Below are positions 43,431 through 51,600 of a DNA stretch of 64,000 nt, one piece after another. This stretch comes from a virus. Location of the stretch: positions 124,001 through 188,000 of IMG/VR virus record IMGVR_UViG_3300028840_006257. One strand, given 5' to 3'. Every line of letters begins with the position of its first letter. Within the stretch, counting starts at the first letter, position 1. The translations under genes were made by a program, and so were the position numbers. Below the pieces are notes generated by a model. It saw only the letters and a list, made by a program, of their open reading frames with translations, was not told where the DNA came from and made no database searches.

Positions 43431-44354
43431 ATGAGCTACACGGAGATGTACGCGGTCCGCGAGGACGGGGAGGTCGTGTCCTTCGCCGAGTTCGCGAACT
43501 CGCACGGCGGCGGCATGGCCGTCTGGCGCATCCTCATCAAGAAGTACTTCGGCGTCACCGGGGTTGGGCTCATAAAGATGATGGACGGCGGCTTCAAGGG
43601 ACTGTTCGAGTTCCAGAAGGAAGGCAAACTTCAACCCTGGGAGGACGTGGTGCTGACCACGACCTGCGATAACGTGATCGTCCCCATCGAGTGTGTCGAG
43701 ACCGTGGCTTCCGCGATGGAGGTTTTCGACGACACCTACGGGCCCGTCGAGAGGACCGAGCAGCGCGCCTTCTCCATCGGGCAGCAGGCCAAGGAGCTTC
43801 GTCGGATGCTGGCCGAGCGCGAGGAGCACGGCTGGCGAGGCGTCTGCTGGAACCAGACCTCCGTGAACGGAGACGCCCTCTGGTACGGCAGATGGGTCGA
43901 GTGTTCCGAGTGCGATTCCGTGGAGAGGGAACACGACGAGGAGGGGGAGAACGTTCCGTACAACGTCGACGAGCATGACGACCACTGGTTCTACAAGCCC
44001 GAGAGGATCGAGGGCGGATACGCGAGACCCAGGTCGAGCAAGGAGAGCGTCTACGACGAGCGGATTTCGCCGCTCATGACGGAGATTTTGAAGGTCTGCA
44101 AGGAGCACGGGATCAACATGGCCGCGACGTTCTCCCTCGACCCGTGCCAGGACGAGGAGAGCGAGAGCTACGGTGAGCCTCTCCTGTGCACTTCGGTCCT
44201 CGCGGTCGACGAGGCCGACGCCGCGGGTTTCGCGCTCGTGAACAACGTCCGACGCGTCGTACGCGACGGTTGGAAGGTCCAAGGGCCGCTCACGACGACC
44301 ATGACCATCCTTTCGCGCGACCCGCGCGGCTCCGGGGAGGACGGGGGCGAATGA
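43431..44354 (+). CDS. Phage protein of unknown function (307 aa)
   Basis: ATG at 43431, chosen because a strong Shine-Dalgarno (GGGAGGAGG) precedes it; an upstream start at 43353 would add an unlikely 26 residues. The opening SYTEMYAVREDGEVVSFAEF with NSHGGGMAVWRILIKKY is a pattern I associate with conserved phage hypothetical proteins. A central segment has Cys-x-x-Cys (CSECDSVEREHDEEGE) and the C-terminus is a mixed alpha/beta domain. No catalytic signature is apparent. It lies between the methyltransferase cluster and DNA ligase. Confidence 0.55.
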   Translation: MSYTEMYAVREDGEVVSFAEFANSHGGGMAVWRILIKKYFGVTGVGLIKMMDGGFKGLFEFQKEGKLQPWEDVVLTTTCDNVIVPIECVETVASAMEVFDDTYGPVERTEQRAFSIGQQAKELRRMLAEREEHGWRGVCWNQTSVNGDALWYGRWVECSECDSVEREHDEEGENVPYNVDEHDDHWFYKPERIEGGYARPRSSKESVYDERISPLMTEILKVCKEHGINMAATFSLDPCQDEESESYGEPLLCTSVLAVDEADAAGFALVNNVRRVVRDGWKVQGPLTTTMTILSRDPRGSGEDGGE

Positions 44355-44378
44355 GGCGCGTCTGCGCGCCCCGGAGCG

Positions 44379-44413
44379 TGTAAAAACTTCACGATCATCG
44401 TGCAGAGAGCGTA
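44379..44413 (+). promoter_or_regulatory. Repeated palindromic element A (copy 2), before DNA ligase
   Basis: TGTAAAAAC, then the perfect palindrome CACGAT-C-ATCGTG, then CAGAGAGCGT and the ATG at 44413. Copy 1 at 26618 has the same order and spacing (TGTAAAAAC, palindrome ending in CGTGCAGAG, ATG). The flanking GGCGCG-TCTG-CGCGCC inverted repeat at 44355 is not followed by a T run. Confidence 0.5.
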
Positions 44414-46371
44414 TGGCTAGCCGAAACATCCCGGAGATCGTCGAGCAGCTCGAGCAGTGGCGCGAGGCGTACTACAACGCCGAGCCGCTCGTCGACGACG
44501 CCGAGTACGACGCGCTCCTAGACGAGCTGCACGAGCTCGACCCCAACAACCCGTTCTTCAAGCACGTCGGCGCGACGCCGAAGGCTTCGACCAAGTGGAA
44601 GAAGGTCCGGCACGGCGCGCCGATGGGCTCCTTGAACAAGGTCCAGACTCCAGCCGAATTCGATGCCTGGGAGCAGGACGCCATCGCGAAGATCCGGGCA
44701 GCCGAGCGCGCCGGAGACCTCGACGGCCCAACGCGCGACTTTGTGATCAGCGAGAAGCTCGACGGCATCTCGGTCTCCATGCACTACGAGCAAGGCAGGC
44801 TGGCCGAGGCGATCACGCGGGGCGACGGCGAGACCGGCGAGGACATCACGCGCAACGTCCTGCTGATGAAGGGCGTCGTGAAGAAGGCGCGCGACTTCAG
44901 CGGGTACGTCCGAGGCGAGATCATCCTCACCAAGTCCGCCCACAAGAAGCACGTCCCCGACTACAAGAATCCTCGCAACGCGGCCTCCGGCATCGCAAAG
45001 CGCGAGTCCGACCCGGAGCCCTGCAAGCACCTCACCGTGGTCTGCTACCAGGTCATCAGCGACAAGCACAACATCGAGCGCAAGAGCCACGAGTTCAGGC
45101 TGCTCGAGGCCCTCGGCTTCGAGACCCCGAACTGGGAACTCCTCAAGGCAGGTGATGCCAGGGAGGTCCAGCAGGTCTACGACGAGTACGTGGCGAAGAG
45201 GCGCGACGCGCTCGACTACGAGATCGACGGCCTCGTCATCGAGTTCGACGATCTCGCCGCGATGGAACATCTGGGCGAGCACGACGGGCGTCCGAAGGGC
45301 GCGCGGGCCTTCAAGTTTCCGCACGAGGAGCAGGCGACGAGGCTTCGAGAGATCGTCTGGCAGGTCGGCAACTCGGGTCGAGTGACCCCGGTCGCCTACT
45401 TCGATGGCGTGAGCCTCGCGGGCGCGACGGTGTCGCAGGCGAGCCTGCACAACGAGTCCAACGTCCGGCGCCTCGCCGCCAGCTGCCCCCAGGGCCTCCT
45501 CGGCAAGTCCGACAAGATCCTGGTCAGCCGCCGCAACGACGTGATCCCCTACGTGGAGAGGGTCATAGCTGCCTCCAAGAGGGAGCGCCTGGCCGTTCCG
45601 AATGAGTGTCCCTCCTGTGGCACGAGGCTGACCAAGAAGGGCGAGTACCTCGTCTGCGCGAACGAGAAGAAATGCCCCGCGCAGCGGAGCGGCGCCGTCA
45701 AGCGATGGGTCAAGAAACTCGACATCAAGGGATGGGGCGACACCCTCGTCGAGGCTCTGTGCGAGTCGGGGATGGTCCGCGGCGTGGCCGACCTGTACGG
45801 TCTCGACGCGGACGAGCTGGGCGACCTGACGCTCTCGGGCAAGAAGGTCGGCAAGAGCACGGCCACCAAGGTCCTCAAGAACCTGCGGGCCAAGATGAAC
45901 CTGTCCATCGTGGACTTCGTCGGTTCCTTGGGCATCGACCTTTGGGGTCGCAGCATGGTGAAGTTCATCGTCCAGGCCGGGTTCGACACCCTGGAGAAGA
46001 TGGAGGACGCCTCGGTGGCCCAGATCGCGGCCGTGCCTGGCGTCGGTGACACGAAGGCCACGGCCTTCGTGGACGGGTTCAAGCACCGCCGGAAGGTGAT
46101 TGACGAGCTCCTGGCCGCGGGCGTGAAGATCAAGAAGCCGGTGACGGGCGGCAAGCTGAGCGGCGTGTCGTTCTGCTTCACAGGAGTGCGCGACCGCGCC
46201 TTCGAGACGCAGATCGAGGAGGCGGGCGGCACCGTGAAGAGCGGCGTTGGTAAGGGCCTGACCTACCTAGTCGCGAAGTCGAAAAGCGGCTCTTCTGCCA
46301 AACTCAAGAAGGCTAAGGCTCAAGGAGTCCAGATCCTCACTTTGGAGGAAGCGAAAGGGTTTCTGAAATGA
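44413..46371 (+). CDS. ligA: NAD+-dependent DNA ligase
   Basis: 652 residues, close to bacterial LigA (~670). Domains in order: a Ia NMN-binding region (residues 1-60, EAYYNAEPLVDDAEYD), nucleotidyltransferase with adenylated Lys in SEKLDGIS (K115) and MGSLNK, the OB fold, a four-Cys zinc finger (CPSCGTRL ... CANEKKC, ~398-420), helix-hairpin-helix repeats (~440-570, AVPGVGDTKATAF) and a C-terminal BRCT domain (~578-652, GVSFCFTGVRDRAFETQI). All catalytic motifs look intact. It seals nicks in phage DNA using NAD+. Transcription probably starts at or near element A; the 3' end overlaps a nuclease remnant as ATGA. Confidence 0.95.
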   Translation: MASRNIPEIVEQLEQWREAYYNAEPLVDDAEYDALLDELHELDPNNPFFKHVGATPKASTKWKKVRHGAPMGSLNKVQTPAEFDAWEQDAIAKIRAAERAGDLDGPTRDFVISEKLDGISVSMHYEQGRLAEAITRGDGETGEDITRNVLLMKGVVKKARDFSGYVRGEIILTKSAHKKHVPDYKNPRNAASGIAKRESDPEPCKHLTVVCYQVISDKHNIERKSHEFRLLEALGFETPNWELLKAGDAREVQQVYDEYVAKRRDALDYEIDGLVIEFDDLAAMEHLGEHDGRPKGARAFKFPHEEQATRLREIVWQVGNSGRVTPVAYFDGVSLAGATVSQASLHNESNVRRLAASCPQGLLGKSDKILVSRRNDVIPYVERVIAASKRERLAVPNECPSCGTRLTKKGEYLVCANEKKCPAQRSGAVKRWVKKLDIKGWGDTLVEALCESGMVRGVADLYGLDADELGDLTLSGKKVGKSTATKVLKNLRAKMNLSIVDFVGSLGIDLWGRSMVKFIVQAGFDTLEKMEDASVAQIAAVPGVGDTKATAFVDGFKHRRKVIDELLAAGVKIKKPVTGGKLSGVSFCFTGVRDRAFETQIEEAGGTVKSGVGKGLTYLVAKSKSGSSAKLKKAKAQGVQILTLEEAKGFLK

Positions 46372-46850
46372 ATCAGTGCCCGGTCTGTCACCAAGATTTC
46401 CAGAATGTGTGGGGGCATGCCAGGAAGCACCGCGACGTGGCTCATCGGTCGTTTGTGGAGGAGATGGTGGAGGAAGTTATCCAGGATTTCCACTCTCGCG
46501 AGACGGCAGTACAGGTCGCACAGCGATTTCCGTTCAACCCGGAGGTAGTGAAACGAATTTGGCGCGACCACTACACTGTGGAGGAACGTACCCACAGGCG
46601 TCTTTCGTTGCTGGCTCGCGAGCGACCATCGTGTAAAAGGTATGGGAAACCTGTGAAGGAAATGAGGGGCAAATTCTGTTCGGTTCGGTGCTCCAACATG
46701 GTGAACGGTCAGAGGAGCGATTTCCGAAAGCGTCGTTCGCAGAGTTTGAAAGGACGCCCCAAGACGGAAGTCCACCGCCAGAGGATCTCGGAGACTTTGA
46801 AACGTGAAGCGGAGCAGGGAACTCTGGCGCCGCCCTCAGAGCCCCTATAG
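46368..46850 (+). CDS. NUMOD3-containing homing endonuclease, probably truncated (160 aa)
   Basis: ATG overlaps the ligase stop. An N-terminal C2H2-like finger (CPVCHQDFQNVWGHARKH) is followed by a helix-turn-helix-like segment, a second Cys pair (FCSVRCSNM) and one NUMOD3 motif (RSQSLKGRPKTEVHRQRISE). The chain stops soon after, with no GIY-YIG, HNH or PD-(D/E)XK catalytic domain. DNA is more AT-rich than the ligase. Best read as the DNA-binding remains of a free-standing homing nuclease inserted behind ligA, though catalysis by an unseen motif cannot be excluded. Confidence 0.6.
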   Translation: MNQCPVCHQDFQNVWGHARKHRDVAHRSFVEEMVEEVIQDFHSRETAVQVAQRFPFNPEVVKRIWRDHYTVEERTHRRLSLLARERPSCKRYGKPVKEMRGKFCSVRCSNMVNGQRSDFRKRRSQSLKGRPKTEVHRQRISETLKREAEQGTLAPPSEPL

Positions 46851-46916
46851 CACTCCTTCAGCGTGGGATCGATGCTCACGGTGGGTCGGCGTCCCCTGCG
46901 GGCGTACAAGGGAGGC

Positions 46917-47573
46917 ATGAAGCTCGCGGATGCCTACGAGCGCATTCGGCTCAAGCCGCTCGTCCCGTTCGAGCGAGGAGAGGGCGTCCTGGTGCGCCGC
47001 GCCGTCGGCGGGGTGGGGATCAGGGGCATAGGTTCCTCGGTTCACATGCTCGTCGAGCTCTACCTCGATCTGGCCGACGCCCTCCGAGAAGTCGCCTTGT
47101 GGGAACGGCATCGGGTCAGGTTCTTGGTGGTATGTCTCGACCATCACCAGGCTCGGGATTTCCGCGGAGTGCTGGAGCAGATCCACGGCACTCTCGACCA
47201 GGATGTCGCCCTCGACCAGATCAGCTTCTTCCCCGAGACCTCCGACGAGCAGCGTCTCCGTGGATACGAGTGGCACTCGTGGGGCGTGTTCTGCGACCAC
47301 GCCGTCAAGGAGAGGCACGACCTGGAGAGGTCGGTCGGTCCCTACCGCCTGGTACGGTCGCTCGAGCGTGGCTCCTCGGCGTGGGTGGCTCGCGACCGCG
47401 ACGGAGGGCTCGTCTGTCACCTGACCGACGATGGCATGCGGGATCTCGTCGACGCCAGCCCGTGCCCGATCACCTACCGTCCGGACCCGAAGGTTGTTCC
47501 CGTCACGTACCCGGCGTGGTCTAGCTTCGGTGATCGGATCGACATCAGGCTGACGAGGGCCTTTCAGCTGTGA
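46917..47573 (+). CDS. Protein of unknown function (218 aa)
   Basis: ATG at 46917 is preceded by GGGAGGC; a farther ATG at 46863 is possible but lacks such a site. A TATAGC element lies ~65 bases upstream. Alpha/beta composition with HRVRFLVVCLDHHQARDFRG, a strand-helix pattern, and a beta-rich C-terminal half. No motif recognised. The stop overlaps the primase zinc-finger start (GTGA). Confidence 0.5.
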   Translation: MKLADAYERIRLKPLVPFERGEGVLVRRAVGGVGIRGIGSSVHMLVELYLDLADALREVALWERHRVRFLVVCLDHHQARDFRGVLEQIHGTLDQDVALDQISFFPETSDEQRLRGYEWHSWGVFCDHAVKERHDLERSVGPYRLVRSLERGSSAWVARDRDGGLVCHLTDDGMRDLVDASPCPITYRPDPKVVPVTYPAWSSFGDRIDIRLTRAFQL

Positions 47574-48157
47574 GCACGTCCAGACTTCGGGCTAGGGCCG
47601 ACAGGGTCAATCAGGAGTGCGACCTGGGCGCGCTCCTGCAGGAGTACGGCTACGCGGTCGTCCCGGATCGCCAGCGCGAGCAGCAGTTCTCGTGCGACCT
47701 GCACGGCGTGGACGCGAAGCCGTCGGCCCGGCTCTACGGCGCGACCAACTCGACGTACTGCTGGGTCTGTCAGAAGACCCGCGATCCCATCGCCTACGTC
47801 ATGGAGAAAGAGCACGTCGGCTTCGTCGAGGCCGTCGACATGCTCGAGAGGCGCCTGGGGCTTTCCCCGCTTCCGTGGAAGGACGAGGAGGAGCGGCCGA
47901 GGGACCTGGTCGACGAGCTCGAGGACCTAGCCTCTGCCGACGGGGGCTATGAGGTGGAACGTGGTCGCGCGCGCCGTTTCCTCGATCAGCTCACCCAGGA
48001 ACGCGAGCTCGACGTGCTCACGCTCCTCGCTTTCTGGGAGGCGTTCGATCGGGTCGAGTACGCGGTCGCCAGGCAGGGTTGGCCCGAGAGGAAGGGCGCC
48101 GAGGCGATGGCGAAGATCAGGGAGCGCGTGATGGCTCGTCTTCGGGAGGCATCGTGA
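47570..48157 (+). CDS. CHC2-type primase zinc-finger protein, stand-alone
   Basis: 195 residues. The N-terminal ~100 match the zinc-binding domain of DnaG-type primases: FSCDLHGVDAKPSARLY and TYCWVCQKTRDPIAYVMEKE then FVEAVDMLERRLG, which supply Cys-x2-His and Cys-x2-Cys. The C-terminal half is helical (ARRFLDQLTQERELDVLTLL). No TOPRIM polymerase domain is in this protein or elsewhere in the window. Its proximity to PolA, ligase and helicase supports a role in priming or origin DNA recognition; a separate catalytic subunit would be needed for RNA synthesis. Confidence 0.78.
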   Translation: MSTSRLRARADRVNQECDLGALLQEYGYAVVPDRQREQQFSCDLHGVDAKPSARLYGATNSTYCWVCQKTRDPIAYVMEKEHVGFVEAVDMLERRLGLSPLPWKDEEERPRDLVDELEDLASADGGYEVERGRARRFLDQLTQERELDVLTLLAFWEAFDRVEYAVARQGWPERKGAEAMAKIRERVMARLREAS

Positions 48158-48609
48158 TTCGCGGGTTCCGCTACGTCGTTCTCGACGACCCCGACCGTCA
48201 TGCTCGGCTCCCCGTGATGTTCCCGACGCCGCGGCGCGACGAGCCGTGGGGGGTACTGGCACCCCTGCGCGGGACGAAGTGGGGCGAACAGATTCCCGTC
48301 GTCACGGGCGAGGCGCTGTCGCACGCGCTCCACGGACATCCGAAGATGCTTCGTGAAATGTGGGGCAACCCTCCCCGGACGCGCGCCATGCGACTCGAGG
48401 CGAAGCACCGACTATGCCACGAGCACCAGCACGGCATCTGCGCGATCAGGACCCCCGACTGCCACCCGGGTTCCGCGCAGATGCCCGACTGCTACGTCGC
48501 TCCCCTTCAGGACCAACACGTCAGGCGCCTGGCGGACGTCGTGGCCCGCGCCTGGGCCGAGGACCGGCACGTGTTCGTGGTCGAGGGACCCGAGTTCGTC
48601 GTCACGTAG
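48154..48609 (+). CDS. Cys/His-rich protein of unknown function (151 aa)
   Basis: GTG start overlaps the preceding stop (GTGA). The C-terminal half has a Cys/His cluster (LCHEHQHGICAIRTPDCHPG, MPDCYVAP) able to bind zinc. The N-terminal half is beta-rich. Its place between the primase finger and DNA polymerase suggests a replication accessory role, but no family is recognised. Confidence 0.5.
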   Translation: MIRGFRYVVLDDPDRHARLPVMFPTPRRDEPWGVLAPLRGTKWGEQIPVVTGEALSHALHGHPKMLREMWGNPPRTRAMRLEAKHRLCHEHQHGICAIRTPDCHPGSAQMPDCYVAPLQDQHVRRLADVVARAWAEDRHVFVVEGPEFVVT

Positions 48610-48630
48610 GAACGTGAAAACCGAGGCGGG

Positions 48631-48636
48631 TAGAAC
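48631..48636 (+). promoter_or_regulatory. Possible -10 element before DNA polymerase
   Basis: TAGAAC in the 42-base gap before the GTG/ATG region of polA (start at 48652), preceded by GTGAAAAC. No -35 hexamer at standard distance. One of the recurring AT-rich elements of the plus-strand units. Confidence 0.25.
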
Positions 48637-48651
48637 CAGAAGAGAACACCC

Positions 48652-51600
48652 GTGAACCTGAGTTTCCTGGACAGCCTTGAGGAGGCGACTAGGCCCGACG
48701 TGGAACGCCGCGCCTGGATCGACGACGTGCACCTGGAGCTCGTGACCGAGAAGACGCTGGACGGCGTCGTGGACGACTGCATCGCGTCGGGGCGTTTCGG
48801 TTGTGACCTGGAGACCACAGGTCTCGACAACCGGGTGTTCGACGGACGCACCAAGGACCAGATCGTCGGCTACTGCCTCAGCCCGGACGTGAAGCGGGGT
48901 TACTACATCCCCGTCCGGCACCGGAAGGGAGAGCAGCACAACCTCCCGATCCAGCGGGTCGAGACGGCCATCCGTCGCCTGGTGAGCTCCGAGGCCGTGG
49001 CAATCTTCCACCATGCGAAGTTCGACCAGGAGTTCCTCCAGTTCTGCGACCTCGGCCTCTGGGACGAGCCGCGCCAGTTCGACGACACGATGATCCTGGC
49101 GTACCTGTGGAACGCCAGGAACAAGCAGAAGGGCCTGAAGTACCTGGTCAGGACCCTCCTCGGCGTCGACATGATCGAGCTGGACGAGCTGTTTCCGGGC
49201 GATCACAAGGGCGCCAAGGACTTCTCCGAGCTCGACCCGTCGTGGGACCCCTGCGTCTGGTACGCGGCGGCGGACCCGCTGTTCACCTACCGGCTGTACG
49301 AGCACCTTCATCCCCTCGTGGCCGCGCCGGACGGGGACCGCGGGAGGGGGCAGGAGGTCGTCTACAACCTCGAGAAGATGTGCCTGCCGGCGACGCGCTG
49401 GATGGAGCGGTGCCGGGTCTACATTGACCAGGACAGGGTGACCGAGTTGATGCAGCTCGGACAGCAGGAGTACTTCGACTCGATGCGGGAGATCTACGAC
49501 TTCTCCAACGAGTCTCTCGGGCGGCGCATCGAACCAGGGTGGTTCAGGCTGCTGCGCGAGAAGTTCGTCGCGGACAATCCCGACTACAACATCAACCAGC
49601 AGATCCACGACTGTCGGCTCGAGGCGAAGAGGAAGGGGTTCGACGACCTGGACGGCAAGGGGCACTACTTCAAGACCGAGAAGGGGTGGCCCGAGCGCTG
49701 CGACGTGTTGAGTCGAGAGCAGCTCGGTCCCCTGTTCGAGGAACTCCAGATACCGGACCTGCGCAAGACGGAGAAGAAGGAGCAGGTTCAGACGACGCAG
49801 GCCGAGATCGCGCGCCTCGAGGAGCAGCATGGCGAGAAGTACCCGTTCCTGCCCAAGATCAAGCGCCTCGGCGAGCTGCAGAAGGCCCTGGGGACCTACC
49901 TCATCTCGCTCCGCAACGACGTGGGCCCCGACGGGACCCTGAAGATCGACTACAACCAGTGCGGGACGGACACGGGTCGCTTCACGACTCCCTCGTCGCA
50001 GAATCCTGCGTCCGACGGCGGGACGAAGTTCCCTATGCACGGGACCCCGGCCACCTACGACAAGTCGCGTCCTCAGTGTCTCCTGCGAGCTCGCGAGTGC
50101 GTCAAGGCGCGGCCCGGCAAGGCGATGGTCGCGTGCGATTTCGGTGGGGTCGAACTCAGGATCGCCACCATCCTGTCGGGCGAGCCCCTGTGGCTCCGCG
50201 AGTTCTTCCGGTGCAGCACGTGCGGCCAGACGTTTGACCGCGGCGACGGCAAGAGCACGCCGCCGGCTCCTCCGGCCTACTGTCCCAAGTGCGGGGACGA
50301 CCGTATTGGAGACCTGCACACCCTGACCGGCATCACCTTCTTCGGCGAGGACAAGGTCGGCACGAAGGAGTGGAAGCAGCTGCGGAACCGAGCGAAGAGC
50401 GCCAACTTCAGCATGGCGTACGGAGGGGGGCCCTCCTCCATAGTCCGCACCATCAAGTGCGACGAGCAGGAGGCCTCGCGGCACCATCTGGCCTTCAACC
50501 GAACCTACTCGACGCTGAAGGCGTGGTGGGACAGCGTAAAGGCGTTCGGCCGCGCGCACGGATACGTCAAGACGGCCTTCGGGCGCCACTACCCTATCCC
50601 CGACATCCAGCTGCCGACGAACGCCCGCGGCGTGCAGAAGCAACTCGCGGAGCAGTACAAGGCGAGGGTCGCGGCCGGGAAGAAGGCGACGCCGCCTGAC
50701 GAAGCGGCCATCCGGCGCCAGATGGACTGGAACCGAAAGTTCCGAGCGAAGGCCGAGCGCAACGCGACCAACGGACCGATCCAGGGCTGTCTTCACGCGG
50801 ACTGTCGGATTCCGACGTCTCTTGGGACTTGTCGGATCCAGGACCTCTGGGAACTCCGTGAACGAGGAGTTAGTAGATTCAAGGTATGGACCGGGCGAAA
50901 CTGGGAGGCCGCGTGCGCCCTCTACTCAGGATTGAAGGAGCTCGTCGTCACGGAGTTCGAATCGGGACAGACCATCAGGACGAGCCCCGAACACCTGTTT
51001 CGCGTGTATCGGGAGGGGGCGTTCGGCTGGGTTCGGCAGGACGAGCTCACGCCGGACATGTGGGTGGCGACGAATTCAATGCCCGTGATCTCAGAGGGAG
51101 AACCCGTTTACTCGTACGACTCGACGACGTTCGACCTAGAGGGGGACCCGGTCAAGATTCCGAATTTTCCCCACAATCGAAAGCCGTTCGTCTTCAAAGG
51201 AAATTCCCCAATCTTGTGGGAGTTTCTCGGAATGGTTTACGGAGACGGGACCATCCAGACGGATTACTTGCTGGTCCACGTCGGGGAGGCGCCGAAGCAC
51301 CTTACGACCGACTTCTCCGCCGAGCGGCTTGCTCGCGAATGCGCGGAGGAACTCAACGACGCGCTGGAAATTGGAGCCATAGCCCGGAAAAGATGTCGAA
51401 GGGAGGGCGACGCTCGGCGCCCTACCTGGCAGATCAAGGTCCACAATAAGTCGTTTCGCGACTTTTGCCGGATCGTGTTGGGCGTCGAAGATCAGAACAC
51501 CTGGACCAAGCGGTTCCCCCGCGCCGTGTGGTCGGAGAGCTACGAGAACCGCAACGCTTTCCTTCGGGGGTATTTTTCGGCCGACGGTGGCATCAACTGC

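Noticed and set aside
44355-44370. Terminator GGCGCG-TCTG-CGCGCC before ligase
   Set aside because: No T run follows; only a short GC stem.
47570-48157. Full primase gene
   Set aside because: Only the CHC2 zinc finger is present, with no TOPRIM or AEP catalytic motifs.
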